A stretch of DNA of 64,000 nucleotides from contig NZ_CANMSS010000008.1 of assembly GCF_947500695.1 (NCBI RefSeq), forward strand, positions 62,001 through 126,000, read 5' to 3'. This DNA comes from an uncultured Pseudoteredinibacter sp. Lineage in GTDB: Bacteria; Pseudomonadota; Gammaproteobacteria; Pseudomonadales; Cellvibrionaceae. Below are positions 9,969 through 18,155 of this stretch, piece after piece. Positions within the stretch are counted from its first letter, which is position 1, and each line of letters begins with the position of its first letter. The translations under genes were made by a program, and so were the position numbers. The notes under the pieces were generated by a model. The model saw nothing but the letters and a program-made list of their open reading frames with translations, was not told the DNA's origin and made no database searches.

Positions 9969-10468
9969 TCGTCTATCTCCACAGCATCGAGGAAGGGTCT
10001 AAACTGTTCACTTAAATTCTTCAAAACCTCCTCATCTAAGCGAATAAAGTTAGCTATACAGTGGGCAACGGGGCGATCTTCCTGGCCCTTGGTGTAAGCA
10101 CGCCCGCGGGCAAATAAGACACTTTGTGAGCTACGATAAACATCAGCACGGGCATAGATATCCTGACCCGGCTCTGCCACTCCCATATAGTCGATGCGAA
10201 GATCCATGGTTGGTGTCAGACCAATATCCTCCAAAACCGACGCACAAGCCATACCACAGCAGGTATCCAGCAAAGCGGTAATAGCTCCACCATGCACCAC
10301 TCCGGTATCTGGGTTGCCGACTAGGCGCTCGCTATACGGTAGGCGCATTTCACAGGCACCCGTCTCCATATGGGTAAACTCCAAACCTAGCTGATGGAAG
10401 TGATCGCCTTTATTGGCAGTTACCATCAGCTTACTGAGCTTTTTAACTAAAACGATATCAACGGCCAT
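9965..10468 (-). CDS. PaaI-type hotdog thioesterase (first of a pair)
   Basis: This is a hotdog-fold thioesterase with the signature VHGGAITALLDTC. I place the start at the ATG at 10468 (167 residues, MAVDIV); a longer form could begin at a TTG at 10498, but that is a weaker codon and the extra residues carry no family motif. Compared with its downstream partner it is longer and has an extended C-terminus (LSEQFRPFLDAVEIDE). The two genes form a coupled pair. The acyl-CoA substrate is unknown. Confidence 0.82.
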   Translation of the reverse strand: MAVDIVLVKKLSKLMVTANKGDHFHQLGLEFTHMETGACEMRLPYSERLVGNPDTGVVHGGAITALLDTCCGMACASVLEDIGLTPTMDLRIDYMGVAEPGQDIYARADVYRSSQSVLFARGRAYTKGQEDRPVAHCIANFIRLDEEVLKNLSEQFRPFLDAVEIDE

Positions 10469-10637
10469 AAGCCTAGTTATTCCTATTTTGGCGCTCAAGA
10501 GATGAGGCAGCCGGGCTGCCTTATTGTCGTATCAGAGTATAGCGAGTTTTATGCCCTAGCCCAAAATGACTTTTGGCACTGATTGCCGTTTTCTTAGCTT
10601 TGTAAACTGAGCCCATACTGAAAACGAGGCTAACAAT

Positions 10638-11126
10638 ATGAATATACTAAGCGGCACCCCAGTCTGGGTATTCCCTTTATTTGTACTATTACTGACTTTC
10701 TCCGTTTGGCAAAGCCGAGCGAGAAGCGCTAGCCTAAAACAGCTGGCGATACTGCCGTTGATTTTTATCTCTGTTTCACTCGTTCGATTAGCCAACATCG
10801 ATCATTTATTGAGCGCAAACTATCTGCTGACACTGCTTGCAGCTGCGGCTTTGTTCACAGCGATGAGAAGCACCAAGAAAATAACACGAGATGAAAACAG
10901 CTCAAAACTACTGCTTGCAAAGGATTACTTGCGGGGGATCGGTATAATGCTAATCTTCTGCTGCCAATATTATTTGGCAGCGCGTCATGCCATTGTCGGG
11001 AGCGTCTTGAGTTTTAGCGAGTACACAATGATTAGCACTGCACTCGCAATTGCCACCAGCCCAATGCTAAGTTCAGTTATAGCCGCTGCAATTTTGCAGC
11101 AAAGGGCGCTAACGGTCCGTCTATAA
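10638..11126 (+). CDS. Small integral membrane protein of unknown function
   Basis: This 162-residue protein has four to five hydrophobic segments (about residues 8-24, 33-50, 57-75, 98-115 and 128-152) and a basic loop after the first. A GAGG ribosome site precedes the ATG. It resembles the DUF6622 type of small membrane proteins, but this is a weak memory-based match. It converges with the beta-lactamase gene, overlapping it by 6 bases at the 3' ends, and has no functional partner nearby. Confidence 0.65.
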   Translation: MNILSGTPVWVFPLFVLLLTFSVWQSRARSASLKQLAILPLIFISVSLVRLANIDHLLSANYLLTLLAAAALFTAMRSTKKITRDENSSKLLLAKDYLRGIGIMLIFCCQYYLAARHAIVGSVLSFSEYTMISTALAIATSPMLSSVIAAAILQQRALTVRL

Positions 11127-11963
11127 GAGCCCTATACCTCTAAGTTGAGAAATCAGCATAGTTTTGCGCGCGCCCTGTAAAGCTTTAAAACTATTCGCTT
11201 CCATATTAAGGGCAAAATAGTAATTGGATTTCGCCGATTGTAGATAGCCAACATACCAACCTATATAGCGCCCTTTTCGAATTGGGCCGCCACCTGTTTT
11301 TGCAAACAGTTTAACATCAGGTCCAAAAGTTCGAATGGCATTGGCAAAGCTCTTACTCTCTTTTTCAAGGTCAACCTCCATAACCCGATTAAAGATCGTA
11401 AAAGTTTCATCTTTCAGTGGCAGCTCGTGACGTGCCAAGCGCCTAAGAAAACACAGCTGCTCTACAGCGCTAATCTGTAGACTCCCATTAAGCCAAAAGC
11501 TATCTAATCCAGAGCTTATATCACCATTCCCATAGTGAAGGCCTTGCAAGCGTGCACTCATCGAGTCTTTCCCAACATCAAGGGCTAATTGACGGTATAG
11601 CGGTAGCGCCGAAGCATGGAAGGCCTCACGAATACTTAATGGAGTTTGATACCAACTTTGAGGCCACCATTTCTCAACAGGGTAGCGATTCTGGTTAAGT
11701 TTCAAAGTATGGCTGGGGCCTGTGATGAGCCCTTCTTCTAAAGCAATGAGAGTATTCACAACCTTAAAGGTTGAGTAAGGTGTGAAACGTTGCTCAGCTC
11801 TTTGACGGTTACTGAAGTGAAATTTACCGTCAGCTTCACTTAGCAGCACAAAACTGCAGGATTCATCGCAAGACTTATCAGCCACTGATGTTTCAGATAT
11901 CGCAGCCTGTGAGCACAGGCCACATAGCAGAACCAGGATTCCTATTAACTTAAGTTGCAACAT
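11121..11963 (-). CDS. Class D (OXA-type) beta-lactamase
   Basis: This is a serine beta-lactamase or close relative that would open the beta-lactam ring in the periplasm. The 280-residue protein has a Sec signal peptide (about 1-20). It has the class D motifs in order: S64-T-F-K67 (nucleophile and the lysine that is normally carboxylated), an SAL triad at 118-120 inside an AFHASALPLYRQLA segment very like OXA enzymes, Y144-G-N146, and K222-T-G224. All catalytic residues are present. Only an assay can tell a resistance enzyme from an intrinsic OXA-like protein. No mobile element is near it, so it looks chromosomal and resident. Confidence 0.88.
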   Translation of the reverse strand: MLQLKLIGILVLLCGLCSQAAISETSVADKSCDESCSFVLLSEADGKFHFSNRQRAEQRFTPYSTFKVVNTLIALEEGLITGPSHTLKLNQNRYPVEKWWPQSWYQTPLSIREAFHASALPLYRQLALDVGKDSMSARLQGLHYGNGDISSGLDSFWLNGSLQISAVEQLCFLRRLARHELPLKDETFTIFNRVMEVDLEKESKSFANAIRTFGPDVKLFAKTGGGPIRKGRYIGWYVGYLQSAKSNYYFALNMEANSFKALQGARKTMLISQLRGIGLL

Positions 11964-12167
11964 ATTGGATCATTACCGAGCCGTGCAGCGGCGCTCTTCG
12001 TATTAGTTGATCAAGACAAACGAACTCTACCTTGTACTCGGATTATATGACACTACCATGACTAACAATAGAAAAGCGTTACAGGCGAGGAGGCCTGCCC
12101 CAGTGGGCTGCAAAGTGAACATTAAGCAAAGCTGCAACTAAATCAACATAGGGGCACGACCTGAATT

Positions 12168-13226
12168 CTACTTTGCTCCACAAAACTCGATTTTGCTATC
12201 CATCTCACATAATGAAGCTCGCATTCTCTCGCCACCTTGCTGATAGTTATTTGCCAATAAAAACTGGGCAATCTCTACCATTGGCTTGAGTGAGTGGCCT
12301 TGTTGTTTTACAAAATAGTTTAGCACAGGCTGCAATTTGGCCTGCTTATCTGCATCCTCAGAAATTGCATAGGAAGCTGCCAAACGCTGCAATGTCTCCA
12401 TCGGTATATCTTCAGTAAACCCATACTTCTCTAGCAGCCCATTATAGTGGGCTTGCAGGCTTGCCAAACCTGCCTTCTTCACCTCTCTGCTTGGATTCCA
12501 AACAGCAAAGCTTTTGCTCAAGGCAAAGCGAAGTGAGGCATGGCGTGTAGTACTGTGACTTTCTTCAGGGAAGTGCTTAGAGTTAAAACTGCCCTCAGGC
12601 AAAGTGGCTAACTTTTTCGATATTTCTTGGAAAGGACTCAACATATGCTCACCCTCATCAGCCATGGTCAAGGTTAATGGCGAGCGTCCATTAGCGTCAA
12701 AGTTTTCTGCCATAATCAGCTTACTTAAATAAGCATCATCTAAAGAGGGACTAAAAGCATAAAACTCATTAAAAGCCTCGCCGTCATGCAGCCACATATC
12801 GACAGTAAAACGCCCAGCATTTGAATGGCCGGACAAAATACTATAAGGCGCTGTACGGTAGTTTTCCTTCACATAAGGTAACAGCTCACTCAAAATGAAC
12901 TGGTAAAAATTACTTCGCTCCTGCTTACCAGCGGGCTTGAGCTCGGGTCCTCGACCTTCAATACCCACTACAATAAATTCAGGCAGTGAGCTTTCCAACA
13001 TCGACAAAGTAGCTGCTGCTGGAAGCGTATCCCATTGACCGTGTAATAAATAGATTACCGGGTATGATCTAGTGCTCTTAGAATAGGAATCGGGTAAACT
13101 GATTTGAAGCAATCGATCATCTCCAAGAGCCTTTGACGGGATTACTACTCTTTGTGCGTAACTTAATGAATCCGCCATAAGACTATTGGCCACTAAAGAC
13201 AACAATAACACCAAAATATTTTTCAT
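12168..13226 (-). CDS. Secreted esterase, alpha/beta hydrolase (esterase D-like)
   Basis: This protein is like the putative esterase family that includes S-formylglutathione hydrolase and siderophore esterases. A signal peptide (about 1-18, ending SLMA) suggests the periplasm. It has YLLHGQWD for the oxyanion hole and GHSNAG as nucleophile elbow (Ser about 135); a probable catalytic His follows at about 223 in EESHST. The last 100 residues form a helical tail with no known motif. I start at the ATG at 13226 (352 residues) because GAGGGG stands just before it; an in-frame TTG at 13238 would put this ribosome site inside the gene. The substrate is unknown. Confidence 0.8.
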   Translation of the reverse strand: MKNILVLLLSLVANSLMADSLSYAQRVVIPSKALGDDRLLQISLPDSYSKSTRSYPVIYLLHGQWDTLPAAATLSMLESSLPEFIVVGIEGRGPELKPAGKQERSNFYQFILSELLPYVKENYRTAPYSILSGHSNAGRFTVDMWLHDGEAFNEFYAFSPSLDDAYLSKLIMAENFDANGRSPLTLTMADEGEHMLSPFQEISKKLATLPEGSFNSKHFPEESHSTTRHASLRFALSKSFAVWNPSREVKKAGLASLQAHYNGLLEKYGFTEDIPMETLQRLAASYAISEDADKQAKLQPVLNYFVKQQGHSLKPMVEIAQFLLANNYQQGGERMRASLCEMDSKIEFCGAK

Positions 13227-13729
13227 TTTACCCCTCAATAATAAGCTTCTACTTTCTATTATTTCGAATTTTCAAAGTTGATTGATCTCTCTAGATCCCT
13301 GGAAAGCTTTTCAACTTGGCCAGTTAATCATACAAACATATACCAATGCCAGGTCAATTAGTAGCACTAAGCCGTAAATTACGATCAGTTCAAATCACAG
13401 CAGCTGCAAACTCTATCAAAAAAGATAATGAAAGCTCTTAAAAGCCCAAAACCAACTGCAGCCCCATGGTATTTCCACAGGGTAACTGCGGATATAAACC
13501 ACAGTAAAATAAGCCAAAAATCGATTTTGACATAAATTTAATCCGTCCTATATTTTTAATAATGGACATTAATTTTGGCTATGTCATAAACCTCAATTAT
13601 CGATCCATAGTTTGTCGAATCAACTAATTTGCACATGGTGTTTTCGCAACTTTTTATGATTCAACTCACAGATTTTTAGACATTATAAATTCTTAAAAAG
13701 TAGCCTGGATGCAGCTTAGGGAGCAAGAA
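13227..13729. other. Long divergent intergenic region before the adh-kinase operon
   Basis: About 500 AT-rich bases separate the divergent esterase and alcohol dehydrogenase genes. I see no coding potential. A good sigma-70 promoter at 13527-13554 faces the dehydrogenase and leaves a leader of about 170 bases before its ATG, so there is room for regulator binding or RNA-level control. Confidence 0.6.
13527..13554 (+). promoter_or_regulatory. Sigma-70 promoter of the adh-kinase operon
   Basis: TTGACA (13527-13532), a 16-base spacer, and TATATT (13549-13554) form a near-consensus promoter pointing to the alcohol dehydrogenase. Transcription would start near 13561. Confidence 0.6.
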
Positions 13730-14806
13730 ATGACACAAACGATGAAAACATTTGTCATGCAGGGTATTGGCAATGTAGAAACGATGGACAAGCCAGTACC
13801 TCACGCTCCGGGCCCACTAGATGCTATCGTACGCTCCACTGCCGCTATGATTTGCACTTCTGATTGTAATACGGTTAATGGTGCCATTGGTGAACGCTTT
13901 AATCACACCCTAGGGCACGAAGGTACTGGCATAGTTGAGCAAGTCGGCAGCGGAGTGAAAACTGTGAAGCCGGGTGATAGAGTTGTCGTCAATGCAATCA
14001 CTCCCTGTTATCACTGCCACAGCTGCCAATCTGGTTACAGTTCTCAATGTGGCGATGAAGCTCTTGGAGGGTGGAAGTTTGCCAATACAAAAGACGGCAC
14101 CTTTGCTGAACTCTTTCACGTTAATCGCGCTGATGCAAATCTGACAATAATCCCCTACTCCATCTCAGAGGAAGTGGCAATTTATACGGCCGATATGATG
14201 CCAACTGGCTTTGGCTGCGCTGAAGGTGCAAACATCCCCAAAGGCGGAACCGTCGCCGTATTTGGTGTTGGTCCCGTGGGTTTAATGGCTCTGGCAGCCG
14301 CACGCCTTTTAGGGGCAGGACAGGTTATTGCAATCGACAAAATTCCACAACGACTGGACTTTGCCCTGGAGTACGGAGCTGATGCCATCATTAACTTTGA
14401 ACATGAAGATCCCATTAGCGAGATCATGAAAATCACCAAAGGCAAAGGTGTAGATTCCTCACTGGAATGTGTTGGAGGCCCCAAAGCTTTCGGATGGTGC
14501 ATAGAGGCAACAAAGCCAGGTGGCACGGTTTCCAACTCTGGCTACCACGGCAAAGGTGAAACGGTACCCATCCCAAGAGAAGGCTGGGGTGTTGGCATGG
14601 CTGACAAAACCATAACAACGATGCTTTGCCCTGGCGGAAAGGAGCGAATGCAACGATTGCTAAGACTCATTGAAACAGAACGAGTCAACCCCACTATGCT
14701 CACGACTCACCGTTTTGAGTTTGACGAAATCGGTAAAGCCTTCCACATGATGATGAAAAAGGAAGACAACATAGTCAAACCAATTATTTTCTTTGATGCC
14801 TACTAA
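13730..14806 (+). CDS. Zinc-dependent alcohol dehydrogenase, NAD-type, TBADH-like
   Basis: This is a medium-chain dehydrogenase most like the secondary-alcohol dehydrogenases of the Thermoanaerobacter type. It would interconvert a secondary alcohol or aldehyde with its carbonyl form. I start at the ATG at 13730 (358 residues), which has AGGGAG six bases upstream; an earlier ATG at 13709 has no such site. Catalytic zinc ligands C42, H63 (in GHEGTG) and D155 are all present, as are four structural-zinc cysteines (93, 96, 99, 107). The Rossmann motif GVGPVG is followed by an Asp (AIDK) where the NADP-specific relatives have Gly-Ser-Arg, so NAD is likely. It is the first gene of a four-gene operon with a paralogue and two kinases. 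Confidence 0.9.
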   Translation: MTQTMKTFVMQGIGNVETMDKPVPHAPGPLDAIVRSTAAMICTSDCNTVNGAIGERFNHTLGHEGTGIVEQVGSGVKTVKPGDRVVVNAITPCYHCHSCQSGYSSQCGDEALGGWKFANTKDGTFAELFHVNRADANLTIIPYSISEEVAIYTADMMPTGFGCAEGANIPKGGTVAVFGVGPVGLMALAAARLLGAGQVIAIDKIPQRLDFALEYGADAIINFEHEDPISEIMKITKGKGVDSSLECVGGPKAFGWCIEATKPGGTVSNSGYHGKGETVPIPREGWGVGMADKTITTMLCPGGKERMQRLLRLIETERVNPTMLTTHRFEFDEIGKAFHMMMKKEDNIVKPIIFFDAY

Positions 14807-14847
14807 ACGCCATCTTAACCAAACCACACTACCAAATGGAGCGTCAA

Positions 14848-15879
14848 ATGAGCGAGACTTTTAGAAAGGCATTCACTGAATCTGACACTTTTTCAATTCG
14901 CGAAATATCCCATTATCGTGAACTCGAGCCCCTCGATGCCGTAGTCAAGGTAGATGCAGCCTTACTGACACAGCTAGAGCTTAGCTCTGACGCAAAAATT
15001 CAAGGTCTAGGCTCAGCCGCATGCGGAGTCATCACGGAAATCGGTGAAGAAGTTAGCAGTTTTAGCGTTGGTGACAAAGTAGTGTTTAATGCAAATATGC
15101 CTTGTTATGTTTGTAATGATTGCCAGCGTGGTTACTCGTCAAACTGCCAACGCACCAGCGTTCACCACGAGGCTGGCGGCTGTATTGCGGAATACATGTT
15201 CATTAACAATGCCGAGGCAAACTTAGCGAAACAACCTGAATCAGTGTCCGATGAATTAGCTTGTTATGCACCGCACCTGCTCGCCAAATCCATGCATGCC
15301 ATTGATAAAGCCTGTTTACCCGTTGGCTCCATAGTGGGTGTGTCGGGACTCGGTCCATACGGCTTAATGACTATCGCCTGCGCAAATTTAAGTTGTGCCG
15401 GCTATATCTTTGCAATGGTAAATGAAGATACACACGAATTAAGATACGCCAAAGAATTTGGCGCTGATAGCAGCATTCAAAACCCCAGCGAGCGCTACGA
15501 AGCAATCATGGATTACACCAATAGTGTTGGGTTAGATGCTAGCATTGATTGCAGCGGTACCGCTGAAGGACTTAAAGAGTGCATCAATCTGACGCGCATT
15601 GGCGGCTCAATCATCAGAACTGAACACCCCAAAGAGGCCGATGGAGAGCTGTTAGAACTCATGCTGGCCGCGCAATCCAAAGATATCAACATACAGAATG
15701 TCAACTGCCCTACTGGCAGTGAGAACTATAGCCGAATGCTACGACTGATCGAAAAATTGCGTATAGATCCAAGTATGTTAACCACACACCGATGCGACTT
15801 CGAGCAGCTAGAAGAATATCTTCCCACTCTTAATAGCAACTCTGCAGAGCATGTAGAAACCGTCCTAATTGAATTTTAG
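14848..15879 (+). CDS. Diverged alcohol dehydrogenase paralogue lacking catalytic zinc ligands
   Basis: This 343-residue protein aligns along its whole length with the dehydrogenase just upstream (LDAVVK, GYSSNCQ, GLGPYG and SMLTTHR match). The start at 14848 follows TGGAG; an ATG 12 bases earlier is less likely. The catalytic zinc ligands are all replaced: Cys by Thr41, His by Ser56 with the next Glu by Ala57, and Asp by His in YAPH. The four structural-zinc cysteines (CYVCNDC...C) and the glycine-rich nucleotide loop remain. So it should fold and may bind nucleotide or the active partner, but is unlikely to be a dehydrogenase. It lies 41 bases after adh and 17 before the hybrid kinase. A regulatory or sensor role is inference. 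Confidence 0.85.
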   Translation: MSETFRKAFTESDTFSIREISHYRELEPLDAVVKVDAALLTQLELSSDAKIQGLGSAACGVITEIGEEVSSFSVGDKVVFNANMPCYVCNDCQRGYSSNCQRTSVHHEAGGCIAEYMFINNAEANLAKQPESVSDELACYAPHLLAKSMHAIDKACLPVGSIVGVSGLGPYGLMTIACANLSCAGYIFAMVNEDTHELRYAKEFGADSSIQNPSERYEAIMDYTNSVGLDASIDCSGTAEGLKECINLTRIGGSIIRTEHPKEADGELLELMLAAQSKDINIQNVNCPTGSENYSRMLRLIEKLRIDPSMLTTHRCDFEQLEEYLPTLNSNSAEHVETVLIEF

Positions 15880-15896
15880 GAATTTAAGGCAAAAAA

Positions 15897-18110
15897 ATGT
15901 CTTCCACACCCACTAGTAGCTCTACAGTTGACCATGCAGATACTGACTCTGAGTCGTATTTGGCTGATGCCTTGCAGCAGAAAGAGGAAGAAATCGCTCA
16001 AAAACACCAACAGCTCAGTCGCCTTAACGAGCAAGTGAAGGGGCAAAGAATTCAACTACGAAAAGAGTCTTCCGAACGAATCAATACTCGTAAAAAGCTC
16101 TTAAGCGCTTATGGAGAGTTGGAAAAGCGTGTTGAAGAGAGAACCGAAACTCTAGAAGAGAACAAGCGCACACTCACCGCCTTGGTTGAGCAGCAAGTGG
16201 GCGACATTAAGAAAACCAACCTAGCTTTGCAGCGTAGCGAAAAAATATACGCCCTAGCACAAAAAGCAGTAAACATGGGGAGCTGGGAGTTTATCAAATC
16301 AGATCAGAAAATGAGATGGTCTGAAAATGTATACTCTATGTTTAATATCGAAGAAGGTGCTTTTGACAATTCAATTGAATCATTTTTTGACATTATCTAC
16401 GAACATGACCTCAACAAAGTAAAGGAATTTTTCACGCTAGAAAGAACACAAACTACAGAGACTGGAGTTGAGTTTCGTCTCAAGAAAAAAGGCGATGGTG
16501 AAAAGTGGTTTTTACTGAACGGCGACTCTACCAGCGACCGTGAAATAGATCTAATTGGCGTATTTCAAGATATAAGCAAACGCAAGCTCAATGAGCTAGA
16601 GCTTGACCGCTACAGATCCCACCTAGAAGAGGAAATTTCAGCGGCCACTCAAGAGCTTACCGAGAGTAATGACGCTCTACAATCAGCAAAAGAACAAGCC
16701 GAAAGCGCCAACAGAGCTAAAAGTCAATTTCTGGCATCCATGTCTCATGAACTCAGAACCCCCCTTAATGCCATCATCGGATTTACCGAAATCATATTGC
16801 AAGGCAGAGACCTGAGCGACGAAAACCATGAGTACATGAGTATTGTGAACCAAAGTGGAAATCACTTGCTTGCTCTAATCAATGAAATTTTAGACCTATC
16901 GAAAATTGAATCCGGCAAGACTACACTGGAAAAAGAAAACCTAGAGCCCCGCAATTTCATACACTCGCTCTGCATGCTTCTTACTAAAAAAGCTGAAAAG
17001 AACAATACGAGAATCAAATACGATATTTGTGATTCAGTACCGGCATACATCTACGCAGACACAACTAAATTACGTCAAATCATCTTAAACCTAGCCGGCA
17101 ATGCCATTAAGTTTACCCATGATGGGTCAGTCGACATTAATGTCAGCGCAGTACAAAGCGACGAACAAGAAGTGAAGCAACTTCGTTTTGAAGTCATCGA
17201 TACCGGACAAGGTATTCGACAAGATGAAATCGCCTTGCTGTTCAGCCCATTCGTGCAGACTGAAAGCGGATTGGCAAGTAAAGAAGGCACCGGTCTAGGC
17301 CTAACCATAAGCAAAAGCTATGTTGAACTTATGGGAGGCGAAATAAAGGTAGGGTCTGAATATGGCAAAGGCAGCAATTTTAGCTTCACAATCACACTAG
17401 AAAACCCAGATGACGAAGCTGAATTCAAACATCGAACTCGGGAGCAAATGTTTGTCAGCGGGCTAAAACCCGGCCAACCATCAAAGAAAATCCTCATCGT
17501 AGAAGACGAACCCAACAACACCAAGCTTTTGAGCAGCCTAATGGAACGAGTCGACATGGAGATTCACAGTGTTGTCGACGCCGAGTCAGCTTTAGAGCTT
17601 GTTCCTACGCTAATGCCCGATCTTATTTGGATGGACATAATGCTGCCAAAGATGAACGGATGGGAAGCAACTAGGCGAATTCGAAATATGGGGCTTAACA
17701 AGGTTCCCCCCATCATTGCTGTTTCAGCGAGTGTGACAGCAGAAGAAATTAGAAACGTGCAAAGCTCTGGCTGTAACGACATCATCCTTAAACCCTATAA
17801 GGAATATGAGATCTATGAGGCAATGCGCAGCTATCTTGGACTGGAGTTTGTTTACCCAGAATCAGATGAAATCGAAGAACAGGCGGCCACTACAGACAGC
17901 ACCGACTTAAGTAAACTGCGCAGCATGCCGGAACCCTGGATCACTGAGTTCCTCGAATCTCTACACTCAGGAAATATAGATCACCTATCCGAGATGACGA
18001 AAGAAGTAGAATCTTCGGATAGTGAACTTGCAAGCTCTGTACAAGAGCTTCTGGATCAATTTGAGTTTGAAAAACTGATAGATTCGCTTGAAGGCTGTAC
18101 CACGATATAG
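15897..18110 (+). CDS. Soluble hybrid sensor histidine kinase (PAS-HisKA-HATPase-REC)
   Basis: This is a 737-residue cytosolic kinase with no membrane segment. It has an N-terminal coiled coil (about 22-112), a PAS-like domain (about 115-235), and a second coiled coil. HisKA follows with H284 in SMSHELRTPLN, then the ATPase domain with N402, DTGQGI and GTGLGLTIS. The receiver (about 530-645) has D580 in MDIMLPKMNG and K632. A 70-residue tail (about 665-737) has a regular helical pattern (LRSMPEPW, LLDQFEFEKLI) and no phosphotransfer His. All phosphorylation residues are intact. It is third in the operon after the dehydrogenase pair, which points to a metabolic input. No output domain is present. 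Confidence 0.92.
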   Translation: MSSTPTSSSTVDHADTDSESYLADALQQKEEEIAQKHQQLSRLNEQVKGQRIQLRKESSERINTRKKLLSAYGELEKRVEERTETLEENKRTLTALVEQQVGDIKKTNLALQRSEKIYALAQKAVNMGSWEFIKSDQKMRWSENVYSMFNIEEGAFDNSIESFFDIIYEHDLNKVKEFFTLERTQTTETGVEFRLKKKGDGEKWFLLNGDSTSDREIDLIGVFQDISKRKLNELELDRYRSHLEEEISAATQELTESNDALQSAKEQAESANRAKSQFLASMSHELRTPLNAIIGFTEIILQGRDLSDENHEYMSIVNQSGNHLLALINEILDLSKIESGKTTLEKENLEPRNFIHSLCMLLTKKAEKNNTRIKYDICDSVPAYIYADTTKLRQIILNLAGNAIKFTHDGSVDINVSAVQSDEQEVKQLRFEVIDTGQGIRQDEIALLFSPFVQTESGLASKEGTGLGLTISKSYVELMGGEIKVGSEYGKGSNFSFTITLENPDDEAEFKHRTREQMFVSGLKPGQPSKKILIVEDEPNNTKLLSSLMERVDMEIHSVVDAESALELVPTLMPDLIWMDIMLPKMNGWEATRRIRNMGLNKVPPIIAVSASVTAEEIRNVQSSGCNDIILKPYKEYEIYEAMRSYLGLEFVYPESDEIEEQAATTDSTDLSKLRSMPEPWITEFLESLHSGNIDHLSEMTKEVESSDSELASSVQELLDQFEFEKLIDSLEGCTTI

Positions 18111-18155
18111 CGAAGAACGTACTATTACTAAAACTTGGCAAGTAGATTGATTGTT

